Assembly (NCBI RefSeq): GCF_016722765.1 | Contig: NZ_JAEQND010000019.1 | Location: forward strand, 18,756-82,755 | Source of the DNA: Ramlibacter alkalitolerans | Lineage (GTDB): Bacteria > Pseudomonadota > Gammaproteobacteria > Burkholderiales > Burkholderiaceae_C | Reading direction: 5' to 3' | Length of the DNA stretch: 64,000 bases | In this document: positions 25,651 through 36,572 of the stretch, one piece after another | Layout: the number at the start of each line of letters is the position of its first letter | Numbering within the stretch: the stretch's first letter is position 1 | Notes under the pieces: model-generated | Told to the model about the DNA's origin: nothing | The model's input: only the letters and a program-made list of their open reading frames with translations | The model's database searches: none | Made by a program: the position numbers and the translations under genes

Positions 25651-26880
25651 TTACGCCGCCTTCTGCAGCGCGACGGGCGCCGGGTGGCCGGCGAAATACT
25701 CCATGGCGGCCGCGACGCCGGAACCCGCCAGCTTCACGCCGGACAGCTTCAGGCCCATCTCGCATCCGGACAGGGCGGCCATCAGCGTCAGGTCGTTGCA
25801 GTCGCCGAGGTGGCCGATGCGGAACATGCGGCCCTTGACCTTGCCCAGGCCGGTGCCCAGCGACAGGTCGAAGCGTTCGTAGATCAGCTTGCGGATGGCA
25901 TCGGCGTCGACGCCTTCCGGCATCACCACGCCGGTGAGCACGGGCGACTGGGTCGCCGTCTCGGTGACCTGGATCTCCAGGCCCCAGGCCCGGACCGCGC
26001 TGCGCACGCCTTCGGCCCAGCGCTGGTGGCGCGCGAACACGCCCTCCAGGCCACCGAAGGTGGGATCGAGCAGCATGTCGCAGGCTTCGGCCAGGCCGTA
26101 CAGCAGGTTGGTGTTGGGCGTGTAGGGCCAGTAGCCGGTCTTGTTCATCTCCACGATCTCGTCCCAGGCCCAGAAGGCCTTGGGCAGCTTCGCGGTCTTG
26201 CTCGCTTCGAGCGCCTTGGGCGAGAGCGCGTTGAAGCTGATGCCGGGGGGCAGCATCAGGCCCTTCTGCGAACCGCTGACGGTGACGTCCACGCCCCACT
26301 CGTCATGCTTGTATTCGGCCGAGGCCAGGCCGGAGATGCTGTCGACCAGCAGCAGCGCGGGGTGCTTGGCGGCGTCGATGGCGCGGCGCACGGCCAGGAT
26401 GTTGCTGGTGGCGCCGGTGGAGGTCTCGTTGTGGACCACGCACACGGCCTTGATGCTGTGTTCCCTGTCGTTCTTCAGGCGCTCCTCGATCAGGTGCGCC
26501 TGCACGCCGCGGCGCCAGCCTTCCACGCCGGGCAGGCCGAGGAATTCGGTCTTCAGGCCCAGGCGGGTGGCCATCTTCTGCCACAGCGTGGCGAAGTGGC
26601 CCGTCTCGTACATCAGGACGTGGTCGCCGGGGCTCAGGGTGTTGGCCAGCGCCGCTTCCCAGGCGCCGGTGCCGGAGGCGGGATAGATCGCGACGGGGTG
26701 CCGGGTCTGGAAGATCTGCTGGATGCCCTTGAGCACCCGCTTGCCGAGGACGCCGAACTCCGGGCCGCGGTGGTCGATGGTGGGCAGGCTCATGGCCCGC
26801 AGGATGCGGTCCGGAACCGGGGACGGCCCGGGGATCTGAAGGAAATGGCGGCCGGTGGGATGGAAGTCGAGCGTCAGCAT
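25651..26880 (-). CDS. class V PLP aminotransferase, serine-glyoxylate/alanine-glyoxylate type
   Basis: 409 residues from ATG 26880; upstream ATGs in the operator region are less likely. Opens FLQIPGPSPVPDRILRAMS and IDHRGPEFG, typical of serine-glyoxylate aminotransferases. PLP lysine is in SGSQKGLMLPPG (about residue 205), preceded by LLLVDSISGLAS, whose Asp holds the pyridine nitrogen. The closing segment RIGHLGDCNDLTLMAALSG is characteristic of SgaA-like enzymes. Expected reaction: transfer of the serine or alanine amino group to glyoxylate, giving glycine and hydroxypyruvate or pyruvate. It is divergent from a GntR regulator, with two identical operator-like sites in the gap. Exact substrates are not certain. 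Confidence 0.88.
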   Translation of the reverse strand: MLTLDFHPTGRHFLQIPGPSPVPDRILRAMSLPTIDHRGPEFGVLGKRVLKGIQQIFQTRHPVAIYPASGTGAWEAALANTLSPGDHVLMYETGHFATLWQKMATRLGLKTEFLGLPGVEGWRRGVQAHLIEERLKNDREHSIKAVCVVHNETSTGATSNILAVRRAIDAAKHPALLLVDSISGLASAEYKHDEWGVDVTVSGSQKGLMLPPGISFNALSPKALEASKTAKLPKAFWAWDEIVEMNKTGYWPYTPNTNLLYGLAEACDMLLDPTFGGLEGVFARHQRWAEGVRSAVRAWGLEIQVTETATQSPVLTGVVMPEGVDADAIRKLIYERFDLSLGTGLGKVKGRMFRIGHLGDCNDLTLMAALSGCEMGLKLSGVKLAGSGVAAAMEYFAGHPAPVALQKAA

Positions 26881-26907
26881 GGTCGGGCTTCGTTGAAGTG
26901 GCGCCAT

Positions 26908-26923
26908 TTTTTGCATACAAAAT
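26908..26923. promoter_or_regulatory. operator-like site 1 (GntR/FadR type)
   Basis: TTTTTGCATACAAAAT contains the dyad TTTTG-CATA-CAAAA. An identical 16-base copy lies at 26972-26987, 64 bases away, about six helical turns. It lies 28-43 bases upstream of the aminotransferase start, where a repressor would block that promoter. The dyad has the size and AT-rich symmetrical form expected for FadR-subfamily GntR operators. Confidence 0.65.
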
Positions 26924-26971
26924 TCGATTGTCAATGGCTTTCTGCCCTACTAGGGCATTTGCGCGACGACC

Positions 26972-26990
26972 TTTTTGCATACAAAATGCA
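26972..26990. promoter_or_regulatory. operator-like site 2 overlapping the gntR translation start region
   Basis: Same 16-base sequence as site 1 (26972-26987), extended to a TGCAT-N5-ATGCA symmetry at 26976-26990. It ends only five bases before the ATG of the GntR gene, occupying the place of a ribosome binding site, and none is visible. Binding here would repress the regulator itself, and the transcript may be leaderless or very short-leadered. Confidence 0.65.
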
Positions 26991-26995
26991 GCCCT

Positions 26996-27682
26996 ATGTC
27001 GGCCGAAGTCATTTCCATCCCCCGCGCCGCGCTGCACGTGCAGGTGGCGCAGCGCCTGCGCCAGCTGCTGGTGGAGGGCCGCATCGGCCCCGGCGCGAAA
27101 CTGAACGAACGCGAGCTGTCCGAGCGCTTGAACGTCTCGCGCACGCCCTTGCGCGAGGCGATCAAGATGCTGGCCGCCGAGGGCTTGGTGGAGCTGCTTC
27201 CCAATCGCGGCGCCGTCGCCGTCTCGCTGACGGAGGAGGACGTCCTCCACACCTTCGAGGTGATGGCGGGGCTGGAGGCGCAGGCCGGCGAGCTGGCCGC
27301 GCAGCGCATCACCGAGCAGGAGCTGGCCGAGATCCAGGCCATGCACTTCGAGATGATGGCCGCCTACACGCGCCGCGACCTGTCGACCTACTACACGCTG
27401 AACGCCCGCATCCATTCCGCCATCAGCGCCGCGGCCCGCAACCCGGTGCTCACGCAGGTGTACCAGCAAGTCAACGCGCGCCTGCAGGCGCTGCGCTTCC
27501 GTTCCAACCAGGACGGCGAGAAGTGGAAGAACGCCATGAATGAACACGAGAAGATGATCGAAGCCCTGGCAGCGCACGACGGCAATGCCATGCGCCAGGT
27601 GCTGCTCTCGCACCTGCGCAACAAGCGCGACGTGGTGCTGGAGCAGCTGCGTGCCGCCCGCGGCGAGAAGGCGGCGTCGTGA
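26996..27682 (+). CDS. GntR-family regulator, FadR/FCD subfamily
   Basis: 228 residues from ATG 26996. The winged helix-turn-helix occupies residues 10-75: LRQLLVEGRIGPGAKLNERE, LSERLNVSRTPLREAIKMLA, GLVELLPNRGAVV-like wing (GAVAVSLT). The C-terminal FCD ligand domain has the expected metal-binding His pattern: an N/D-x-x-(F/I)H segment (YTLNARIHSAI) and later NEHEKMIEAL and LLSHLRNKRD. These regulators respond to organic acids. It is divergent from the aminotransferase/Bug pair and overlaps the dehydrogenase gene by 4 bases (GTGA). It therefore probably controls both arms through the two TTTTG-CATA-CAAAA sites. Confidence 0.92.
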   Translation: MSAEVISIPRAALHVQVAQRLRQLLVEGRIGPGAKLNERELSERLNVSRTPLREAIKMLAAEGLVELLPNRGAVAVSLTEEDVLHTFEVMAGLEAQAGELAAQRITEQELAEIQAMHFEMMAAYTRRDLSTYYTLNARIHSAISAAARNPVLTQVYQQVNARLQALRFRSNQDGEKWKNAMNEHEKMIEALAAHDGNAMRQVLLSHLRNKRDVVLEQLRAARGEKAAS

Positions 27683-30600
27683 ACGCACCGCTGCCGATCA
27701 CCGTCGCCCGCGAAGCCGAGGGCGCCGCCTACGACACCGTCTCCCGGGCCAGCAACGAAGTCGCCGGCCGGCTGGCGCAGCGGCTGGCGGCCGAGACCCA
27801 GGGCGAAGTGCTGTTCTCGCCGGGCGACCGCGGCCGCTATGCCACCGATGCCTCGATCTACCAGGTGATGCCGGTCGGCGTGTTCGTGCCGAAGTCGGCC
27901 GAGGACGCTCGCCTCGCACTGGACATCTGCCGCGACCTGAAGGTCCCGGTGGTGCCGCGCGGCGGCGGCACCAGCCAGTGCGGCCAGACGGTCGGCGCCG
28001 GCCTGGTGATCGACTTCTCCAAGCACGTGCGCAAGGTGCTCGAGGTCGACACCGCGAACCGCACCGCCACGGTGGAGCCCGGCATCGTGCTGGACCACCT
28101 GAATGCCCACCTGAAGAAGACCGGCCTGTGGTACCCGGTGGACGTCTCCACCGCGGCGCAGGCCACGCTGGGCGGCATGGCCGGCAACAACTCCTGCGGC
28201 AGCCGCAGCATCGCCTACGGCAACATGGTGCACAACGTGCTGGGCGCGCAGGCCTGGACCTCCGACGGCTTGCTGCACACCTTCGGCCGCTTCGAGGAAG
28301 CGAGCGGCGCGGTGCGCGGCTACGGCGAACGCGTGCGCGAGCTCGCCCTGAGCCTGGCCCCCGAGATCGACGCGCACTGGCCCAAGGTGCTGCGCCGCGT
28401 AGCCGGCTACAACCTGGACGTCTTCCACAACCAGAACGAGAAGCCGTACACGAAGGACGGCAGCGTCAACCTGGCGCACCTCCTGGTCGGCAGCGAAGGC
28501 ACGCTGGCCCTCACCAGGAGCCTGAAGCTGCAGCTCACCGACCTCCCGAAGCACAAGGTGCTGGGGGTCGTGAACTTCCCGACCTTCTACAACGCGATGG
28601 ATTCGGCCCAGCACATCGTGAAGCTGGGCGCCGACGGCACGCTCACCGCGGTGGAACTGGTCGACCGCACGATGATCGAGCTGTCGCTGCAGAACCCGGC
28701 GTTCGCGCCCACGGTGCGCACGGCGCTGATCGGGCAACCCGACGCCGTGTTGCTGGTCGAATTCGCCGGCGCCGACAGGACAGCGCTGCTGCGCAAGCTG
28801 GCCGAACTCGAGGAGCTGATGGGCGACCTGGGCCTGCCCCGCTCCGTGGTGCTGATGCCGGACGAAGCCCCGCAGAAGGCCCTGTGGGAAGTGCGCAAGG
28901 CCGGCCTCAACATCATGATGAGCCTCAAGGGCGACGGCAAGCCGGTCTCCTTCATCGAGGACTGCGCCGTGCCGCTGGTGCACCTGGCCGAATACACCGA
29001 CGAACTCACGCAGGTGTTCCGCAAGCACGGCACCAAGGGCACCTGGTACGCCCACGCCTCGGTCGGCACCCTGCACGTGCGGCCCATCCTCGACATGCGG
29101 CGCGAAGGCGCCGTGCGGATGCGCGCGATCGCCGAGGAGGCTTCGGCGCTGGTGCGCAAGTACAAGGGCGCCTACAGCGGCGAGCACGGCGACGGCCTGT
29201 GCCGCGGGGAGTGGATCCGCTGGCAGTTCGGCCCGCAGATCGACGCCGCCTTCGGCGAGATCAAGCGCATGTTCGACCCGATCGGCCTGCTGTCGCCCAA
29301 GCGCATCATCGATCCGCCGCGCATGGACGACACCCGGCTGATGCGCTTCCCGCCGACGTACCAGGTGATCCCGCTGCAGCCGGCGCTGGACTGGACGCCC
29401 TGGGACGTGCAGAACGACCCGGCGACCGAGAAGACCACCGCGCCGGGCACCGGCGGCGACCCGGCCAAGGGCTTCGCCAAGGCCGTGGAGATGTGCAACA
29501 ACAACGGCCACTGCCGCAAGTTCGACGCCGGCACCATGTGCCCCAGCTACCGCGTCACGCGCGACGAGCAGCACCTCACGCGCGGCCGCGCCAACACGCT
29601 GCGCCTGGCCCTGTCCGGCCAGCTCGGTGCCGACGGCCTGGCGAGCGAGGAAGTGCGCGAGGCGCTGGACCTCTGCGTCAGTTGCAAGGGCTGCAAGCGC
29701 GACTGCCCCACGGGGGTCGACATGGCCCGCATGAAGATCGAGTTCCTGGCGGCGGACCGCAGGAAGAACGGCTACTCGCTCAAGGACAAGGTGATCGGCC
29801 GGCTGCCGGACTACGCCGCCACCGCGAGCCGTTTCGCCGGCCTCATGAACCTGCGCAACCGCGTGCCGCTGCTGGCGAAGCTGGGCGAGAAGCTCCTGGG
29901 CATCTCCGCCCGGCGCAGCCTGCCCGAATGGGAAAGCTGCCACTTCTTCCAGTCCGGCGTGCCGGGCGCCTCGCGCGCCGAAGTGCTGGCGGCCAGCAAG
30001 CCCGTCGTGCTGTTCGTCGACACCTTCAACGCCTTCTTCGAATCCGCCAACGCCAAGGCGGCCTTCCACGTGCTGTGCGCCGCCGGCTACACGGTGCACA
30101 TCGCCAGCAAGGAGAAGCCGGATGGCAAGCACCTGTGCTGCGGCCGGACCTACCTGGCCAGCGGCATGGTGGACGAGGCGAAGGCCAAGGCGGCCGAAGT
30201 GCTGGAGGCGCTGCATCCCCTGGCGGCCAAGGGCATCCCGGTGGTCGGCCTGGAGCCCTCCTGCCTGCTGTCGCTGCGCGACGAGCACACGGCCATGGGC
30301 TTCGGCGAGCCGGCGAAGGTGCTGGCGAAGCAGGCGCTGCTGCTGGAGGAATTCCTGGCGCGCGAAGCCGCAGCCGGCCGGCTGGAGGAACTGCGCGGCA
30401 AGCTCAAGCCGCTGGGCAAGCCGGTACTGGTGCACGGCCACTGCCACCAGAAGGCCTTCGGCGCGATCTCGCCGGTGCTGGACGTGCTCAAGCTGGTGCC
30501 GGGGGCGCAGCCGCAACTGATCGAATCGAGCTGCTGCGGGATGGCCGGCAGCTTCGGCTACGAGGCCAGCCACATGGACGTGTCCATGCAGATGGCCGAG

Positions 30601-30744
30601 CTGAGCCTGCTGCCGGCGGTGCGCAATGCGCCTGACGCGATCATCGTGGCGGACGGCACCAGTTGCCGCCATCAGATCCACGATGGTGCGCAGCGCCAGG
30701 CCCTGCATGCGGCGGTGGTGCTGGAGATGGCACTGCGCGCCTGA
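27679..30744 (+). CDS. FAD/Fe-S D-2-hydroxyacid dehydrogenase (YdiJ-like)
   Basis: 1021 residues from GTG 27679, close to the length of E. coli YdiJ (a D-2-hydroxyglutarate dehydrogenase). Domain order: FAD-binding PCMH domain (VPRGGGTSQCGQ at about 93-104; GGMAGNNSCGSRSIAYG at about 165-181); FAD-oxidase C-terminal domain with GEHGDGLCRGEWI (about 500); an Fe-S region with CNNNGHC (about 606) and the ferredoxin-like CVSCKGCKRDCP (about 666); then two CCG domains (GHCHQKAF and SSCCGMAGSFGYE, about 950). It oxidises a D-2-hydroxyacid and passes electrons to a quinone or carrier. Cotranscribed with the GntR regulator. Which acid is used is not certain; the neighbouring aminotransferase suggests C2-C5 metabolism. 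Confidence 0.9.
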   Translation: MNAPLPITVAREAEGAAYDTVSRASNEVAGRLAQRLAAETQGEVLFSPGDRGRYATDASIYQVMPVGVFVPKSAEDARLALDICRDLKVPVVPRGGGTSQCGQTVGAGLVIDFSKHVRKVLEVDTANRTATVEPGIVLDHLNAHLKKTGLWYPVDVSTAAQATLGGMAGNNSCGSRSIAYGNMVHNVLGAQAWTSDGLLHTFGRFEEASGAVRGYGERVRELALSLAPEIDAHWPKVLRRVAGYNLDVFHNQNEKPYTKDGSVNLAHLLVGSEGTLALTRSLKLQLTDLPKHKVLGVVNFPTFYNAMDSAQHIVKLGADGTLTAVELVDRTMIELSLQNPAFAPTVRTALIGQPDAVLLVEFAGADRTALLRKLAELEELMGDLGLPRSVVLMPDEAPQKALWEVRKAGLNIMMSLKGDGKPVSFIEDCAVPLVHLAEYTDELTQVFRKHGTKGTWYAHASVGTLHVRPILDMRREGAVRMRAIAEEASALVRKYKGAYSGEHGDGLCRGEWIRWQFGPQIDAAFGEIKRMFDPIGLLSPKRIIDPPRMDDTRLMRFPPTYQVIPLQPALDWTPWDVQNDPATEKTTAPGTGGDPAKGFAKAVEMCNNNGHCRKFDAGTMCPSYRVTRDEQHLTRGRANTLRLALSGQLGADGLASEEVREALDLCVSCKGCKRDCPTGVDMARMKIEFLAADRRKNGYSLKDKVIGRLPDYAATASRFAGLMNLRNRVPLLAKLGEKLLGISARRSLPEWESCHFFQSGVPGASRAEVLAASKPVVLFVDTFNAFFESANAKAAFHVLCAAGYTVHIASKEKPDGKHLCCGRTYLASGMVDEAKAKAAEVLEALHPLAAKGIPVVGLEPSCLLSLRDEHTAMGFGEPAKVLAKQALLLEEFLAREAAAGRLEELRGKLKPLGKPVLVHGHCHQKAFGAISPVLDVLKLVPGAQPQLIESSCCGMAGSFGYEASHMDVSMQMAELSLLPAVRNAPDAIIVADGTSCRHQIHDGAQRQALHAAVVLEMALRA

Positions 30745-30776
30745 CGATTTCCCTCATCCACGGGCACAATGCGCGG

Positions 30777-31225
30777 GTGACACTGCCCTGCACCATCCGC
30801 GCCGCCCTGCCCTCGGACGAAGCCGCCTGGCGCCAGCTGTGGCGCCGGTATTGCGATTTCTACCGGGCGCAACTGCCGGAGGAAGTCACCCGCCGCACCT
30901 GGACGCGCATCCTCGATCCGGATTCGGCCGTGATGTGCATCGTGGCGGAGGTCGACGGCCAGGTGTACGGCTTTGCCAACTGCGTGGTGCACGAGAACAC
31001 CTGGGAGACGCAGCCCGTCTGCTACCTGGAAGACCTGTTCGTGCTGCCGTCCGCGCGCGGCCACGGCATAGGCACTGCCTTCATCGAGTGGCTGCGCAAC
31101 GCGATGCGCGCCGAAGGCTGGGCGCGCGTGTACTGGGTGACCCAGGCCGACAACCTCACGGCCCGCCGCCTGTATGACCGCTTCACGCACGCGGACGGCT
31201 TCGTCCGCTACGTGATCCGGCAGAA

Positions 31226-31229
<4 letters not shown>
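30777..31229 (+). CDS. GNAT-family N-acetyltransferase
   Basis: 150 residues from GTG 30777; no ATG is present in the frame. The N-terminal helices contain WRQLWRRYCDFYRAQLPE, and the acetyl-CoA motif is LEDLFVLPSARGHGIGTAFI (about residues 83-102), with R-G-x-G-I/V and the conserved acidic residue before it. Motif B is VYWVTQADNLTARRLYDRF. Similar enzymes acetylate small amines or protein N-termini. It overlaps the following histidine kinase gene by 4 bases, an unusual coupling, and follows the dehydrogenase by 32 bases. Confidence 0.88.
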
Positions 31230-33465
<2,236 letters not shown>

Positions 33466-33469
<4 letters not shown>

Positions 33470-34077
33470 CCCTGCACCGTCGCCAGTTCCTCCAGCTCCT
33501 TGCCGCCACGGCCGCCGGCCCCCGCCTGGTGGCCGCGCAACAGGCCAGGACCGTGCGCCTGCGCGGCACCATCGAAGCCCTGAGCGCCGACAAGCTCACG
33601 CTGATGGAGCGCAGCGGCCAGCGCATGGAACTCGCGCTGGCGCCGAACTGGACCGTCACCGAGGTGTATCCCGTGACGCTGCAGGACGTCAAGGCCGGCA
33701 GCTTCGTCGGCGTCGGCGGCATGCCGCAGTCCGACGGCAGCCAGAAGGCCATCGCCGTGGTGCTGTTCCCCGAGAACATGCGCGGCACGGGCGAGGGCCA
33801 CTACCCCTTCGACTTCCTGCCGCAAAGCACGATGACCAATGCGACCGTGGCCGACGTCGCCAGGTCGCCCAGCGGCGAACGGCTCGAGCTGCGCTACAAG
33901 GACGGCCAGAAGACCATCGTCGTGCCGCCCGAGGCGCCCATCGTGAGCCTGCGGCCGGGTGAACGCGGGATGGTGCAGGTCGGCCAGCGCGTGGCCGTCA
34001 ACGTGCAGGACATCAACGGCACGCCCACCGTCGTCCGCGTGAACGCGGGCAAGAACGGCTTCGCGCCCCCTTATTGA
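33466..34077 (+). CDS. exported protein of unknown function (Tat-like signal)
   Basis: 203 residues. The N-terminus MTLHRRQFLQLLAATAAG is a twin-arginine-type signal (RRQFLQ) with cleavage likely near VAAQQ. The mature portion is beta-rich: VRLRGTIEALSADKLTLMER, then LAPNWTVTEVYPVTLQDVKAG, then GSFVGVGGMPQ. This gives an OB-like pattern comparable to DUF5666-type proteins, in which a hydrophobic strand pattern follows a G-T-I-E/T start. It overlaps the kinase gene by 4 bases, so it may belong to the sensing pathway. No catalytic residues are recognised. Confidence 0.7.
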
Positions 34078-34084
34078 AAGAACG

Positions 34085-35356
34085 ATGACCCGACCCCTCC
34101 TCCTCGGCTGCATCGCCGACGATTTCACCGGCGCCACCGACCTTGCCAACAACCTGGTGCGCGCGGGCATGCAGGTGGTGCAGACCATCGGCGTGCCGCG
34201 GGCGCCGGTGGACAGCGTCGACGCCGTCGTCGTCGCGCTCAAGTCGCGCACCATCCCCGCCGCCGAGGCGGTGGCCCAGTCGCTCGCGGCACTGCAGTGG
34301 CTCCAGGCGCAGGGCTGCAGCCAGTTCTATTTCAAGGTCTGCTCCACCTTCGACTCCACGCCCCAGGGCAACATCGGCCCGGTGGCGGAGGCGCTGCTGC
34401 AAGCGCTGGGCGCGGATTTCTGCTGCGTCACGCCGGCCTTCCCGGAGAACGCCCGCACCGTCTACAAGGGCCACCTGTTCGTGGGCGACGTGCTTCTGAG
34501 CGAGTCGGGCATGCGGCAGCACCCGCTGACGCCCATGACCGACGCCAACCTGGTGCGGGTGATGCAGGCGCAGTCGCGCGGGCGGGTGGGGCTGATCGAG
34601 CACGCGGTCGTGCGCGCCGGGGCCGGGCCCCTGCGCGCGCGGATCGCGCAGCTGCGCGGCGAAGGCGTTCGCTTCGGCATCGTCGACGCCGTGGCGGATG
34701 CCGACCTGCTCGCCCTCGGCGAAGCCTTGCGCGACGCGCCGCTGGTGGTCGCCGGCTCCGGGGTGGCCATAGCGCTGCCCCGCAACCACGGCCTGGCGCC
34801 GCGGCCGGAAGCGGCCGCCCTGCCCCCGGCCGGCGGCCTGCGCGCGATCGTCTCGGGCAGCTGCTCGCAGGCCACGCAGGCGCAGGTGGCGGACTTCATC
34901 GCTGCCGGCGGGGCGGCCCGCGCCATCGATCCCCTGCAGCTCGCGGACGACCGCGAAGGCGTGGTCCGGGAGGCGCTCGACTGGGCCGCCGGCGAACTCG
35001 GACACGGCGCGGTGCTGGTCTACTCCACCGACCGGCCCGAATCCGTGCGCGCCGTGCAGGAGCGCCTGGGCGTGCAGCAGGCCGGCGCGCTGGTCGAAGA
35101 CGCTCTGGCGTCGATCGCCAAGGGGCTCGTGCAGCGGGGCGTGCGCCAGCTGGTCGTCGCCGGCGGCGAAACCTCCGGCGCCGTCGTGCAGGCCCTCGGC
35201 GTCGCGCAGATGCGCATCGGCCGGCAGATCGATCCGGGCGTGCCCTGGTGCCATGCCGCCGCGCCCGCCTGCGACGCGCAGCTGCACCTGGCCCTGAAGT
35301 CCGGCAACTTCGGCAGCGCCGACTTCTTCCGCAAGGCCTTCGCCCTCCTGGCATGA
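34085..35356 (+). CDS. otnK: 3-oxo-tetronate kinase (four-carbon acid sugar kinase family)
   Basis: 423 residues, the usual size for OtnK. The N-terminal domain opens with LLLGCIADDFTGATDLANNL, the signature of the four-carbon acid sugar kinase family, and contains FYFKVCSTFDSTPQGNIGPV. The C-terminal nucleotide-binding domain has VSGSCSQATQAQV and VVAGGETSGAVVQALG (about 360), the latter contacting ATP. The reaction phosphorylates 3-oxo-tetronate at O4. It overlaps the decarboxylase gene downstream by 4 bases, the known partner, which supports the name. A dehydrogenase (otnD/ltnD-like) and isomerase (otnI) are not seen in the window. Confidence 0.93.
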   Translation: MTRPLLLGCIADDFTGATDLANNLVRAGMQVVQTIGVPRAPVDSVDAVVVALKSRTIPAAEAVAQSLAALQWLQAQGCSQFYFKVCSTFDSTPQGNIGPVAEALLQALGADFCCVTPAFPENARTVYKGHLFVGDVLLSESGMRQHPLTPMTDANLVRVMQAQSRGRVGLIEHAVVRAGAGPLRARIAQLRGEGVRFGIVDAVADADLLALGEALRDAPLVVAGSGVAIALPRNHGLAPRPEAAALPPAGGLRAIVSGSCSQATQAQVADFIAAGGAARAIDPLQLADDREGVVREALDWAAGELGHGAVLVYSTDRPESVRAVQERLGVQQAGALVEDALASIAKGLVQRGVRQLVVAGGETSGAVVQALGVAQMRIGRQIDPGVPWCHAAAPACDAQLHLALKSGNFGSADFFRKAFALLA

Positions 35357-36018
35357 ACGAAACGGCGCTGCGCGAAGAGATCTGCCGGGTCGGCCGCAGC
35401 CTGTTCGAGCGCGGCTACGTGCATGCCACCGCGGGGAACATCAGCGTTCGCCTCGACGACGGCTTCCTGATCACCCCGACCGACGCCTGCCTCGGCTTCC
35501 TCGTGCCGGACCAGCTGGCCCGCGTCGACGCCGCAGGGCAGCAGCTCGGTGGCGCGCCGGCCAGCAAGACCCTGGCGCTGCACCGGCGCATCTACGGCGC
35601 GCATGCCGCCCTGGGGGTGCCGGCACCGCGCTGCATCATCCACACCCACAGCACCCATTGCGTGGCATTGACGCTGGGCGATCCCGAAGGCGAACTGCTG
35701 CCGCCGATCACGCCTTATTTCGTGATGAAAGTTGGACACGTCCCGGTCGTTCCCTACCACCGCCCGGGCGCGCAGGAGGCCGCGCAAGCCGTTGCATCGC
35801 TGATCGCGCGCTACGCTGTCCAGGGCACGCCCTTGCGTGCGGTGATGCTCACCCGGCTGGGCCCGAACGTGTGGCACGACTCGCCCGCGCAGGCGATGGC
35901 GGTGCTCGAGGAACTGGAAGAGACAGCCAGGTTGTGGATGCTCGCCTCCCCCAAGCCACAGCCGCTGGCGCAGGCAGATCTCGAGCAGTTGCGCGCAGCC
36001 TTCGGCGCCCGGTGGTGA
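35353..36018 (+). CDS. otnC: 3-oxo-tetronate 4-phosphate decarboxylase (class II aldolase family)
   Basis: 221 residues from ATG 35353. Class II aldolase features: TAGNISVRLDDGFLITP near residue 30, which binds phosphate, and IIHTHSTHCVAL (about 95-106), whose histidines hold the divalent metal. A further YFVMKVGHVPVVPYHRPG segment includes a metal-binding His. With OtnK it converts 3-oxo-tetronate via its 4-phosphate to dihydroxyacetone phosphate and CO2. The gene immediately follows otnK with a 4-base overlap. The next gene is over 550 bases away, so this closes the operon. Confidence 0.92.
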   Translation: MNETALREEICRVGRSLFERGYVHATAGNISVRLDDGFLITPTDACLGFLVPDQLARVDAAGQQLGGAPASKTLALHRRIYGAHAALGVPAPRCIIHTHSTHCVALTLGDPEGELLPPITPYFVMKVGHVPVVPYHRPGAQEAAQAVASLIARYAVQGTPLRAVMLTRLGPNVWHDSPAQAMAVLEELEETARLWMLASPKPQPLAQADLEQLRAAFGARW

Positions 36019-36294
36019 GCACGGTCCCCGCGGGGTTGTAATGCGAACGTTCAAGGTCTTTGCCGCAACGCTGCCGATCTCCTGCAATAACACCGGCAAC
36101 TAAGCCGAACGTTCGCAGCCGATTCACACGGCCTTACAACTTCCTCCCCTTGGTGGGAGAGCTTCGGCACCTTCGTTCATCGGCCTGCCGCAGGACCGCT
36201 GCCACACTTGCGACGCGCCTGGAAAAGGCGCCTGCCACCCCCGCCACGATCCTCCCGCGAACAGCGGCCTGACCCGCTTCAACTTCGACTTAAG
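36019..36294. other. gene-free region with two GAACGTTC dyads
   Basis: No reading frame in this 276-base stretch has coding features. It contains CGAACGTTC twice (36043-36051 and 36107-36115), each centred on the palindrome GAACGTTC. It is followed by a factor-independent terminator at 36295. It could be the 3' end of the otnC transcript or contain a small RNA; the sequence alone cannot decide. Confidence 0.4.
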
Positions 36295-36327
36295 AGCGCC
36301 GCGTTCCTATGCAACGCCGGCGCTTTT
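36295..36327 (+). terminator. rho-independent terminator
   Basis: Stem AGCGCCGCGTT (36295-36305) pairs with AACGCCGGCGCT (36313-36324) with one bulged base, loop CCTATGC, then TTTT. It ends any rightward transcript from otnC or from the gene-free region. Confidence 0.75.
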
Positions 36328-36385
36328 CCGTCTTGTCGTTGCATGGTTTTCGCCTTAGGAAAATTACCCATTTGCGGGGGTGACA

Positions 36386-36414
36386 TTTCCCCACGGTAAA
36401 TCATGTTTCCCCAC
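36386..36414 (+). promoter_or_regulatory. paired direct repeats upstream of the multicopper oxidase promoter
   Basis: TTTCCCCAC occurs at 36386-36394 and again at 36406-36414, a 20-base spacing close to two helical turns. The pair lies about 100 to 130 bases upstream of the predicted transcription start, the distance at which sigma-54 activators bind. The activator is unknown. Confidence 0.45.
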
Positions 36415-36488
36415 TGAAACGTTGGCGGCCGGGGGTCCAGACGCGTTTCGGAAATCCGCACGTTTTCCAAAGTTCCTACTTCGAGCCT

Positions 36489-36503
36489 TGGCACGTTCTC
36501 TGC
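36489..36503 (+). promoter_or_regulatory. sigma-54 (-24/-12) promoter candidate
   Basis: TGGCACGTTCTCTGC fits the consensus TGGCACG-N4-TTGC: the GG of the -24 box (36490-36491) and GC of the -12 box (36502-36503) have the required 12-base spacing, with one difference in the TTGC part. Transcription would begin near 36515, about 58 bases before the oxidase start codon. Confidence 0.55.
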
Positions 36504-36572
36504 CTTATCACTTTTGCAGGAAGCAAAGCGCGTTGCGAAAGACAACGCATTCAAGCAACCAGGAAAGTTTGA

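Noticed and set aside
27391..30708. Antisense open frame of 1105 codons across the YdiJ-like dehydrogenase gene
   Set aside because: It is a codon-mirror artefact of GC-rich DNA: no domain, His/Gln/Ala/Arg-rich composition, and the opposite strand encodes a complete conserved enzyme.
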